Shown here in pieces: positions 7,421 to 14,094 of a stretch of 14,094 nt of DNA. Source of the DNA: Pelobacter sp. UBA5610 (GTDB lineage Bacteria; Desulfobacterota; Desulfuromonadia; Desulfuromonadales; Syntrophotaleaceae); the NCBI GenBank assembly GCA_002424645.1, contig DIKU01000118.1, forward strand, positions 4,234-18,327, written 5' to 3'. The notes beneath the pieces are model-generated. The model did not search any database. It was given only the letters and a program-made list of their open reading frames with translations, and was not told the origin of the DNA. Numbering within the stretch: the first letter of the stretch is position 1; every line of letters starts with the position of its first letter. A program made the translations under genes and the position numbers.

Positions 7421-8602
7421 TTATTTAACCGGCTGGATACTAACTTTTCCGGCGGCTTGTTCGGCCAACTGGCGGGCGGTATCCACGTCTCCGGCGACGA
7501 TCAGGGCTACGCCCATGCGGCGGCCGGGGCGGGTATCGGGTTTGCCGAACAGGCGGACTTTGCTGCCCGGTACGCGCAAGGCGTCTTCAACGCCGGAGAA
7601 ACATACATCATCGTTGGTGGCGTCAGCCAGAATAACGTGGGAGGCACCGGGAGACAGAAGTTCGATATCGGGAACCGGCAGACCCAAAATGGCCCGTACA
7701 TGCAGTTCGAATTCCGACATGTTTTGGGTCACCATGGTGACCATGCCGGTATCGTGAGGGCGCGGCGAAACTTCACTGAAGAAAACCTTGTCGCCTTGAA
7801 TGAAAAACTCGACGCCGAATAGGCCGGCTCCACCCAGGGCATCGGTAATCACTTTGGCCTGGCGTTGCGCTTCGTTGAGGGCCTTGTCCGTCATGGGCAT
7901 CGGCTGCCATGATTCCTGGTAATCGCCGCCCTCCTGACGATGACCGATGGGGGGGCAGTAACTGGTACCGTCGATGTGGCGCACGGTCAACAGGGTGATC
8001 TCGTAATCGAAGGCAATAAAGGCCTCGATGATGACTCTCTCACCGGCGCCACGGGCGCCCTGACGTGCATAGTTCCAGGCTTTCTCGATGTCGGCCGTTG
8101 TTTTGACGGTGCTTTGACCTTTGCCGGAAGAACTCATGATCGGTTTCACCACGCAAGGCAGACCTATCTCTTCCACGCTCTGGCAGAACTCTTCATAGTT
8201 GGAGGCAAACCGGTAGTTTGCGGTAGGCAGTTGCAGGTCTTCGGCGGCCAGACGGCGAATACCCTCGCGGTTCATGGTCAGGTTGGCGGCCCGGGCGGTA
8301 GGGATGACGCGAAATCCCTGCTGTTCCAACTCAAGCAGAAAGACTGTATCGATAGCTTCGATCTCCGGAACAATAAGATCGGGGGCCTCTTGTTTGATGA
8401 TCCGCTCCAGAGCATCGCGATCTAACATGTTGGCAACATGGCTGCGATGGGCAACCTGCATGGCCGGCGCATCGGCATAGCGATCCACGGCGATGGTTTC
8501 AATGCCAAAGCGTTGGGCTTCTATGACAACTTCCTTGCCCAGTTCGCCACAGCCGAGCATCAGCAATTTGGTGGCGGATTTTTTCAGTGGGGTCCCGATC
8601 AT
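7421..8602 (-). CDS. purT: Formate-dependent phosphoribosylglycinamide (GAR) formyltransferase 2
   Basis: Cytoplasmic ATP-grasp enzyme that formylates GAR using formate and ATP, replacing or supplementing folate-dependent PurN in purine synthesis. The 393 aa match the E. coli enzyme (392). Seen: N-terminal fold with GCGELGKE (17-24) and VDRYADAPAMQVAHRSHV, VPEIEAI (78-84), NREGIRRLAAE, the ATP-grasp glycine loop MSSSGKGQS (156-164), and the metal/ATP-binding SEVSPRPHDTGMVT (276-289). The ATG at 8602 has GGAGG five bases upstream and a consensus-like promoter before it. It is a single-gene unit with its own terminator, though read-through from the upstream cupin gene is possible because no terminator separates them. 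Use of formate fits an anaerobe, which is inference. Confidence 0.97.
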   Translation of the reverse strand: MIGTPLKKSATKLLMLGCGELGKEVVIEAQRFGIETIAVDRYADAPAMQVAHRSHVANMLDRDALERIIKQEAPDLIVPEIEAIDTVFLLELEQQGFRVIPTARAANLTMNREGIRRLAAEDLQLPTANYRFASNYEEFCQSVEEIGLPCVVKPIMSSSGKGQSTVKTTADIEKAWNYARQGARGAGERVIIEAFIAFDYEITLLTVRHIDGTSYCPPIGHRQEGGDYQESWQPMPMTDKALNEAQRQAKVITDALGGAGLFGVEFFIQGDKVFFSEVSPRPHDTGMVTMVTQNMSEFELHVRAILGLPVPDIELLSPGASHVILADATNDDVCFSGVEDALRVPGSKVRLFGKPDTRPGRRMGVALIVAGDVDTARQLAEQAAGKVSIQPVK

Positions 8603-8652
8603 TTTTTCCTCCCGCGGGTAAGGTCTTGGTTCCTCGAATATAATGGGCTTGC

Positions 8653-8681
8653 AATATGCCCAATGACTGAAATCTTGTCAA
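8653..8681 (-). promoter_or_regulatory. Predicted sigma-70 promoter of purT
   Basis: Minus strand perfect TTGACA (8681-8676), 17-base spacer, then CATATT (8658-8653, four of six). Transcription would start near 8646, about 43 bases before the purT ATG. This is the best promoter match in the window. A short GGGC...GCCC inverted repeat (8645-8661) overlaps the -10 box and could be chance. Confidence 0.65.
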
Positions 8682-8699
8682 GTGCCAGGGGGCAACAAT

Positions 8700-9206
8700 T
8701 CATCGGCGCGTAAGTCCTTCGATGAGGTTTTTGTGTTTGGGGTATTGGGTTATGAGGGCCTGTCTGTGTGCCAGTTCGAAATCGGCAAAATCGAAACCGG
8801 GAGCTACGCTGCAACCGGCCAGGGTATAGCTCCCCGGCAGGGCTACTGTAGCGCCAAACCAGCAGCCTGCCTCAACAACGACCTGAAAAGACTGGTCGTT
8901 TTTTGGATCGTTTCCCAAGCGTGGTTTGCTATAGCGGCCTGACGGGTCGATAATGTGGATGTCCAGGGGAGATCCGCCGTAAAAATGCCAGACTTCATCG
9001 GATGCCAGTCGGTGCAGGGCCGAAAAATCCTCACTTTGCAACAGGTAGTAAATGGCCGTGGCAAACTGGCGGCACCCTTGAAAGCGATTGGGAAGGGCGG
9101 TTGCCGGTATGCTTTCCGCCGCGCGATACGTTTCCCGGAAATAGCCCCCTTCGGGGTGGCGTTCAAGTTCCAGACTGTCAATCCAGTAATGGGAGGAAGG
9201 TTGCAT
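8700..9206 (-). CDS. Cupin_5 (DUF985) family protein
   Basis: Predicted small beta-barrel (RmlC-like cupin) protein; the biochemical role of the family is not established. From the ATG at 9206 it is 168 aa, near the family's usual 140-170. Family motifs seen: HPEGGYFRETYR (17-28), YYLL followed by SALHRLASDEVWHFYGG (62-78) with the likely metal/ligand His65 and His74, EAGCWFGA (112-119) and VAPGFDFADFEL (134-145). An in-frame ATG at 9278 would add 24 unrelated residues and overlap the upstream gene by 47 bases. The 9206 ATG has GGAG eleven bases upstream and starts 25 bases after the phosphatase stop, so the gene is probably the last of that operon. Whether it takes part in the signalling is unknown. 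Confidence 0.88.
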   Translation of the reverse strand: MQPSSHYWIDSLELERHPEGGYFRETYRAAESIPATALPNRFQGCRQFATAIYYLLQSEDFSALHRLASDEVWHFYGGSPLDIHIIDPSGRYSKPRLGNDPKNDQSFQVVVEAGCWFGATVALPGSYTLAGCSVAPGFDFADFELAHRQALITQYPKHKNLIEGLTRR

Positions 9207-9231
9207 GTCGTAGGGTGCTCCATAGTGGTAG

Positions 9232-10440
9232 TCAAGGCAGGGGCGATGCATGCTTCCCGCCGCGATATTCCATGGCAACCAGGGTTACATCATCCTTGAC
9301 GGGCGTTTTTTTGCCAAAGCTCTGAAGAGATTCAATCGTTTTGTCGCAGGCGCTCGCCAGGGTGCGTTTTTTTTGCCTCAGCAGCTTGTTGTAGAGGCGT
9401 TGCAGGCCATACATGTCGCCCTGGGGGTCGCAGTGCTCGATAATCCCGTCAGAATAAAGGTATATCCGGTCTCCATGCTGGAGGGTAACCTCCCCTTCCT
9501 CGAAGGGTACGCTGCCGCCCGCGCCAATAATGGAACCACCTGAGGTTAACAATTCATAGCTGCCGTTTCGACGGATGCGTAATGGCGGCGGGTGACCGGC
9601 CGAACTGAATTGCAGGCGTCCGCTCGGCGTATGCAACAACATATAGGTAATGGTGAAAAATTTGCCAAAGCGTTCGAGGGGGTATTCCCGATCCAGTTGG
9701 CGTAACACCTCGGCCGGGGAGAGGCATTGGGGGCGTTCGCCTTTGGTCGTCGATGGTCTTAAAAGTCTCCCATTTGCAGGGGAAAGACTCTGAAACACGG
9801 AAACCGTTACCATTGCGGCTGAGACGCCGTGTCCGCTTACGTCGAGCAGGTAGAGCATGATGGTGTCATCTGTCAGCTGACTTATATTGAACAGGTCGCC
9901 ACCGATTTTGTCGCAGGGCATGAATTTCCAGGCGAATTCGAGATTTTGCACATCCGGCAGAGATTTCGGCAACAGTGCGCGTTGGATCAGAGCTGCGGAA
10001 TGACGATACTCCTCCAGTTCGATCTGTTTGTTGAGCAGCATCCGCTGGACAAGATCGGCTTCGTACTGGAGGCGATGAATGGTTAACTGGGTGGCTATTT
10101 TGTATTGCACTTCACGGTCATCGATGGGGTGCGTCAGGGTGTCCGCCACCCAGGGCGTGAGGGCTTTGACGGGCACGGGGTTGCGCCCGTTGGACGAAAA
10201 CAGCAGGCAGGGCAAAGGATTGTCCCGGCAGCGCAAGACCATGGGCGTCCATTGCTCGGGGTGCTGTTCATGGGCCATTTCGGTGTCAAACAGGAGCAGG
10301 TCCGGGCGTTCACCAAGCATGCGTGCCGTTTCGGGCAAATCTCCGGCTTTGAGTATAAAGTAGCCTTTGTCACGCAACATGCGATAGAGATGGTCACTTG
10401 TCGGATTGGCTTTTCTGGCGAGTAAAATTTTTTCCGGCAT
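9232..10440 (-). CDS. Pseudo-receiver/PP2C-type (RsbU/SpoIIE) Ser/Thr phosphatase
   Basis: Predicted cytoplasmic phosphatase of the partner-switching type, which dephosphorylates an anti-sigma antagonist or similar STAS protein. From the ATG at 10440 (AGGGA nine bases upstream; an ATG at 10476 has no ribosome site) it is 402 aa. Residues 4-115 form a receiver-like fold: the phosphoacceptor position is kept (FDTEM, Asp52), but the N-terminal acidic pair is replaced (ILLARKA) and the C-terminal Lys is His (THPID). A helical linker (about 116-160) follows, then the SpoIIE phosphatase domain (about 165-395) with the metal-binding acidic residues in GGD (180-182), DVSGHG (200-205), SDG (330-332) and DD (383-384). 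The catalytic half thus looks intact while the input domain is degenerate. It follows the GGDEF/EAL gene by 59 bases. No STAS or anti-sigma kinase partner is encoded in the window. Confidence 0.9.
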   Translation of the reverse strand: MPEKILLARKANPTSDHLYRMLRDKGYFILKAGDLPETARMLGERPDLLLFDTEMAHEQHPEQWTPMVLRCRDNPLPCLLFSSNGRNPVPVKALTPWVADTLTHPIDDREVQYKIATQLTIHRLQYEADLVQRMLLNKQIELEEYRHSAALIQRALLPKSLPDVQNLEFAWKFMPCDKIGGDLFNISQLTDDTIMLYLLDVSGHGVSAAMVTVSVFQSLSPANGRLLRPSTTKGERPQCLSPAEVLRQLDREYPLERFGKFFTITYMLLHTPSGRLQFSSAGHPPPLRIRRNGSYELLTSGGSIIGAGGSVPFEEGEVTLQHGDRIYLYSDGIIEHCDPQGDMYGLQRLYNKLLRQKKRTLASACDKTIESLQSFGKKTPVKDDVTLVAMEYRGGKHASPLP

Positions 10441-10499
10441 GAGGCACGATCCCTGATTGATGTGGCAATTAACCATTACCGCACAGCGCTTCCGCGTCT

Positions 10500-12710
10500 T
10501 TACCCCCTTAAAGTATAATCCATAAATGCCTTTTCGGCATGCGTCGTTGGGCCGCCTGGCCCTTCTTCAAACATGGGCGTTTCGATCTTTTGTGTTTTCA
10601 GGCGTTGCGTAAAATCACGGATATTGACAGGTCTGCCAAAAAGATACCCCTGACCATGATGACATTCCAGATCCAGGAGCAATGTTTTTTGCTCCGGGGT
10701 CTCAATCCCCTCGCAGATGGTGGTGAGGCCGAGGCTGTCACCCAGAGCGATGATGGCCCTCGTGATAGCCATATCGCTGGGAGAATTGGCCAGATCGCGG
10801 ATGAAAGATCGGTCAATTTTAAGGGTGTCGATGGGAAAATGCTTCAGATAGCTTAAAGACGAATAACCGGTTCCAAAGTCGTCTATGGCGATACCGAAAC
10901 CCATTTGTTTGAGCCGGGACATGTTGCTGACGGTTTTGTCATTGTTTTGCATGATGGTGCTTTCGGTCAGTTCGATCTCTATGTTGCGTGCCGGTATGCC
11001 ATATCGGTGGACGATGTCGCCGATCAGGTCGGCCACATTATCCTGGGAGAAAAGCTGTCCCGAGACGTTGACCGACAGGCGCAGGGTTGCAAAGCCGCTT
11101 GACTGCCACCTGGCGATCTGGAGACAGGCCTGACGCAAAACCCACAGGTCGATATCGACCATGAGTCCGGACTCCTCGGCAAGAGGTAGAAAATCGCCGG
11201 GCATTTTGATCCCCTGACGGGGATGCTGCCAGCGGATCAGAACTTCCGCCCCGGTAAGCAGGCCACTGCGCATGTCGACCTGTGGTTGAAAATACAAGAC
11301 GAACTCGTCATTGGTAAGTGCTTTGCGCAAATCGTTTTCCAGGATCAAGCGGTCCTGGATGGGGCTTCCCATGGAAGTCTGGTAAATGCAGTAAGTGGCA
11401 CGTCCTGCGGCCTTTGCGTGGCGCATGGCCGTGTTGGCGTTCCGGAGTATGCTTTCCTGATCGTCGTCTCCCTGCGGGTACATGCTGATACCGATGCTGG
11501 CGGTAATCAGGACCTCGCAATTGCCGAGCAAAAGCGGTTGTGAAATATCCCGGATGAGATGACTCGCAATCTGGCTTACCTGCTCCGCTCCATAGGTGTC
11601 GGGGAGAAGGATGGCAAATTCGTTACCGCCAAAGCGGGCCACGCAATAATCTGAAACCGAAGAGCTGGGGTAAAGGACCTTGCATCCCTGCAGGCTTCGG
11701 CGAATGCGATTGGCGATGCTCAGCAGAACCTTGTCGCCAAGGACGTGGCCGAGATTTTCATTGATACGTTTGAAGCGGTCCAGGTCGACCAGCAGTACGG
11801 CCAGTTGGCCATTGGCATGCTTGGCATGCAGCATGGCAGAACTCAGGCTGTCCATAAAAAAACTGCGCTTGGCCAGGCCGGTTAAAGCATCGAAATGGGC
11901 CAGTCGGAATATTTTTTGTTCGGCATGATGGATGGCCGTGACATCCTGTATTATGCCGGTCATGCTACAGGGGGTCCGATCGCAGGTAGTCTGGATTTCG
12001 ATCTGGTTATTGATATGGCGCTCATCGCCATCGACGTTGACGCGATAATTTTGCCGGTATGGCTGACGGGTGCTGATCGCTTGATAGAAGGTGCTTTGCA
12101 CCTGTTGTCGATCCTCCGGGTGGATATTTTGCAACAAGGCTTCCATTAATGCTTCGGGGCTATCCAGGGTGGCATTTTCGGCAATGCCGAGCAATGTGCG
12201 GATTTCCCCCCCGCAGGCGACCTGTTTCGTGTCAAAGTTGAAATGCCAGTACCCCATGCGGGCGATGCGCTGGGCCAGCGAGAGCCGCTCCTGGCTTGTT
12301 TTAAGGTCTTCATACAGGCGCGCCGAGCGCAGCATATGCATGACCCGGTAACGCAGCAGAAGCCAGGTGATCGGCTTGCTGATAAAGTCGGTGGCGCCGG
12401 CATCAAAGGCTTGTTTTACCGATTCGACATCGTCGAGTCCGGTAAGCATCATGATGGGGGTTTCCCGGCCCTCGGGCAGGCCACGTAACCGACGGCAGGT
12501 GGCAAATCCATCCATGTGCGGCATGACCACATCCAGCAGTACCAGATCCGGGCGCGCTTTACGAAACTGGGATAGGGCCATGGCCCCATCCGTTGCTTCG
12601 ATAACGGCAAATCCGGCAGATTCGAGTGTGGCCCTGGTGAGCAGACGCATGGCGGGATCGTCGTCCACGATCTGAATCAGGGGTGGGCGTTTTTGAACCG
12701 GAGGGATCAT
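10500..12710 (-). CDS. Response regulator with PAS, degenerate GGDEF and intact EAL domains (predicted c-di-GMP phosphodiesterase)
   Basis: Cytoplasmic 736-aa regulator predicted to hydrolyse cyclic di-GMP under phosphorelay control. REC domain about 11-125 with acidic pair Asp16/Asp17, phosphoacceptor Asp60, Thr90 and Lys112, all canonical. PAS-like region about 145-262. GGDEF domain about 270-445: the motif is GGNEF (361-365), replacing a metal-binding acidic residue, and the inhibitory RxxD site is SVSD (351-354), so cyclase activity and product inhibition are unlikely. EAL domain about 455-705: EVL at 489-491 (an accepted EAL variant) plus Asn548, Glu580, Asp610, Asp611, Lys631, Glu667 and Gln687, with loop DDFGTGYSS (610-618) intact. 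The ATG overlaps the kinase stop by four bases, with AAGGAG seven bases upstream. The upstream HPt domain is the obvious phosphodonor to its REC. No signal peptide or membrane segment is seen. Confidence 0.95.
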   Translation of the reverse strand: MIPPVQKRPPLIQIVDDDPAMRLLTRATLESAGFAVIEATDGAMALSQFRKARPDLVLLDVVMPHMDGFATCRRLRGLPEGRETPIMMLTGLDDVESVKQAFDAGATDFISKPITWLLLRYRVMHMLRSARLYEDLKTSQERLSLAQRIARMGYWHFNFDTKQVACGGEIRTLLGIAENATLDSPEALMEALLQNIHPEDRQQVQSTFYQAISTRQPYRQNYRVNVDGDERHINNQIEIQTTCDRTPCSMTGIIQDVTAIHHAEQKIFRLAHFDALTGLAKRSFFMDSLSSAMLHAKHANGQLAVLLVDLDRFKRINENLGHVLGDKVLLSIANRIRRSLQGCKVLYPSSSVSDYCVARFGGNEFAILLPDTYGAEQVSQIASHLIRDISQPLLLGNCEVLITASIGISMYPQGDDDQESILRNANTAMRHAKAAGRATYCIYQTSMGSPIQDRLILENDLRKALTNDEFVLYFQPQVDMRSGLLTGAEVLIRWQHPRQGIKMPGDFLPLAEESGLMVDIDLWVLRQACLQIARWQSSGFATLRLSVNVSGQLFSQDNVADLIGDIVHRYGIPARNIEIELTESTIMQNNDKTVSNMSRLKQMGFGIAIDDFGTGYSSLSYLKHFPIDTLKIDRSFIRDLANSPSDMAITRAIIALGDSLGLTTICEGIETPEQKTLLLDLECHHGQGYLFGRPVNIRDFTQRLKTQKIETPMFEEGPGGPTTHAEKAFMDYTLRG

Positions 12711-14094
12711 GGCCGCGCTCCTTCCTGAATTAAGGCGAACTCGACGCGGTTGTACTCGTTTTGAATCAAAGCCATCAACGGGTCAAGCTTGTCTGCCGAT
12801 ACGTCCTTGGCGTCTGCCATTTTGCGGCAGAGATCCGACAGATTCAGGGCTCCAAGATTGGCGCTGCTCGATTTCAGTTTGTGGGCCAGATCATATACTC
12901 TACCCATATGGTCATTTCGCAAGGCATGTTCCATATCCCTTAGCACTCCAGGCGTCTCATCCAGATACATGGCGATGACCTTACCCAGCAATCCCTGTTG
13001 TTGTTGGGGGTCTTCCAAAGCCCTTATGGCATCCAAAGCTTCACGATTTATGGGGGTGTCGGACGTGCAGTGTTCCTTTTTTCGGTAAGGTTCTGGCGGA
13101 CCCAGCGTTGGCCTGTTCCAAGACTCCGATTCCTTCCTGTGACCCAGAACCGTCATCCATCGGCTCAGCATGGTACTGACCTGACGCAAGGTGAAAGGTT
13201 TCCCCAGGTAGTCGTCCATGCCGGCTTCAAGGCATTTTTCACGGTCTCCCCGTTGCGTGTGGGCGGTCATGGCGATAATTGGCAGGCTGGTTTTATGCTG
13301 TTGTTTTTCCATCTGACGCAGCAACCGAGTGGCCTGGTAGCCATCCATGTTGGGCATCTGGCAATCCATGAAGAGCAGGTCAAAAGAACGTTCCTGGACT
13401 GCCGCGACCGCTTCTAGTCCGTCGAAAACCACATCGACCGCACAACCGAGTTTTTCCAGCATGCCGCGTGCAACCTGCTGATTGATAACATTGTCTTCGG
13501 CCAGCAACACCCGTACCCGTGGCGTCTTCGATGTTTTTGGCAGGGGGGGGGACGATGACGCGACCCCGTCCATTGTGGTCGATGCAGAGGACATTGGAGG
13601 GGGGGCTTCAGTCAATTGCAGCTGCAGTTCGGACGGTCGAATCGGTTTGCACAGGTAGCCCAACGTTGGGGCTCCCTCGATAGCGCCATTCAAACCCAAC
13701 TGTCCGGTACGATTCAGTATGACAATGCGCCGGGGAAGATCCGGGCAGGTCGCAATTATCTGCCGAATCAATTCTTCAACCTGCATGTCGGGCAGGGTTG
13801 CGGTAACCAGCACAAAATGGAAATCTTGGCTCTGAAGCAAGGCCAAGCCTTTGTCACCACTCGCTGCGGTTTTGGCGTGCATACCCCATGACTGTAGTTG
13901 CCGTTTAGCGCTGCGGCGGGCCAGGGAGTGAGGGTCGATGACCAGCGCGCGCATATTCACGAGATCGGGTAGCTTCGTACCCGTTCCTTTGTGACAGGCG
14001 GGATCTTTGGACAGGGTTACTTCAAACCAGAAATGCGAGCCGCGTCCGGAGGCGCTGCATACGTCAATTCGCCCTCCCATGTGTTCAATCAATT
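12707..14094 (-). CDS. Hybrid sensor histidine kinase, C-terminal part (ATPase end, pseudo-REC, REC, HPt); 5' end outside window
   Basis: The frame is open to the window edge; 461 full codons are seen, so the sensor and most of the kinase core lie outside. It opens with the end of a HATPase_c domain (EHMGGRIDV and GRGSHFWFEVTL). A first receiver (about 46-160) has Thr97 where the phosphoacceptor Asp belongs and Ile-Asp instead of the acidic pair, so it is a pseudo-receiver, though Lys149 is kept. A Ser/Pro-rich linker (161-190) follows, encoded with C7 and C9 tracts. The second receiver (about 192-312) is canonical: LLAEDN (Glu199, Asp200), Asp243, Thr276 and Lys298. An HPt domain (about 345-450) carries the phospho-His404 in AHKLKSSSANLGA. 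Architecture resembles BarA/TorS-type phosphorelay kinases. The stop overlaps the start of the next gene (ATGA), tying it to the EAL regulator as cognate partner. Confidence 0.95.
   Translation of the reverse strand, partial: LIEHMGGRIDVCSASGRGSHFWFEVTLSKDPACHKGTGTKLPDLVNMRALVIDPHSLARRSAKRQLQSWGMHAKTAASGDKGLALLQSQDFHFVLVTATLPDMQVEELIRQIIATCPDLPRRIVILNRTGQLGLNGAIEGAPTLGYLCKPIRPSELQLQLTEAPPPMSSASTTMDGVASSSPPLPKTSKTPRVRVLLAEDNVINQQVARGMLEKLGCAVDVVFDGLEAVAAVQERSFDLLFMDCQMPNMDGYQATRLLRQMEKQQHKTSLPIIAMTAHTQRGDREKCLEAGMDDYLGKPFTLRQVSTMLSRWMTVLGHRKESESWNRPTLGPPEPYRKKEHCTSDTPINREALDAIRALEDPQQQQGLLGKVIAMYLDETPGVLRDMEHALRNDHMGRVYDLAHKLKSSSANLGALNLSDLCRKMADAKDVSADKLDPLMALIQNEYNRVEFALIQEGARP
13543..13605 (-). 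repeat. C9 and C7 homopolymer tracts inside the hybrid-kinase gene
   Basis: Nine consecutive G at 13543-13551 and seven at 13599-13605 on the plus strand read as C-tracts in the coding strand, giving Pro runs in the linker between the two receivers. Such tracts can slip during replication. A frameshift here would remove the true receiver and the HPt while leaving the kinase core. Whether this varies is unknown. Confidence 0.5.

Noticed and set aside
8645..8661. GGGC...GCCC inverted repeat over the purT -10 box as an operator
   Set aside because: Only four paired bases per arm around a 9-base loop, which is too short to distinguish from chance.
8603..8699. Purine riboswitch or purine-repressor site upstream of purT
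   Set aside because: No aptamer-like set of paired stems and no clear palindromic operator is visible in this short gap.
1..14094. Mobile elements, CRISPR arrays, tRNA or rRNA genes, attachment sites
   Set aside because: No transposase or integrase frame, regularly spaced repeats, cloverleaf sequence or flanking direct repeats were seen on either strand.

Overview
The window looks like chromosomal core DNA of a Gram-negative deltaproteobacterium of the Desulfuromonadales type (Geobacter, Pelobacter/Syntrophotalea relatives). This is inferred from the mreBCD-mrdA order, the moderately high GC, and a dense block of hybrid-kinase, c-di-GMP and PP2C signalling genes. No named species can be proven from the sequence alone. 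I see no mobile element, CRISPR array, tRNA or rRNA.

Left part (1-3818, all minus strand): the rod-shape and elongation cluster mreB, mreC, mreD, mrdA, transcribed right to left. MreB is the actin-like filament, MreC and MreD are its envelope partners, and PBP2 (mrdA, cut by the window edge) is the transpeptidase they steer. mreC/mreD overlap by four bases, and mrdA starts 13 bases after mreD on a TTG codon behind a strong AGGAGG. A perfect 12-bp terminator-like hairpin lies between mreB and mreC, which suggests mreB is transcribed in excess of mreCD-mrdA.

Middle part: a divergent promoter region (3819-4017) separates mreB from the plus-strand pair ppiD-purC (4018-6854). These encode a membrane-anchored parvulin-type periplasmic folding factor and SAICAR synthase, coupled by an ATGA overlap. 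A 46-bp perfect palindrome serves as a bidirectional terminator between purC and a convergent small unrecognised gene (6941-7216, minus). Next comes purT (7421-8602, minus), the formate-dependent GAR transformylase, with its own consensus promoter and a strong terminator. Two purine-synthesis genes therefore sit 0.6 kb apart on opposite strands.

Right part (8700-14094, all minus strand): an apparent signalling operon read right to left. It holds the C-terminal half of a hybrid histidine kinase (kinase domain end, pseudo-receiver, true receiver, HPt), then a REC-PAS-GGDEF*-EAL protein, then a pseudo-receiver/PP2C (RsbU/SpoIIE-type) phosphatase, then a Cupin_5 (DUF985) protein. Kinase and EAL protein overlap by ATGA, and the other gaps are 59 and 25 bases. 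In the EAL protein the cyclase motif is GGNEF and the product-inhibition Arg is lost, while all eight EAL catalytic residues are present, so it is predicted to be a phosphodiesterase. The likely flow is phosphorelay through the HPt to the EAL protein's receiver, lowering c-di-GMP, with the PP2C phosphatase acting on an unlinked partner-switching target. This is the most interesting part of the window, but each component belongs to a known family.
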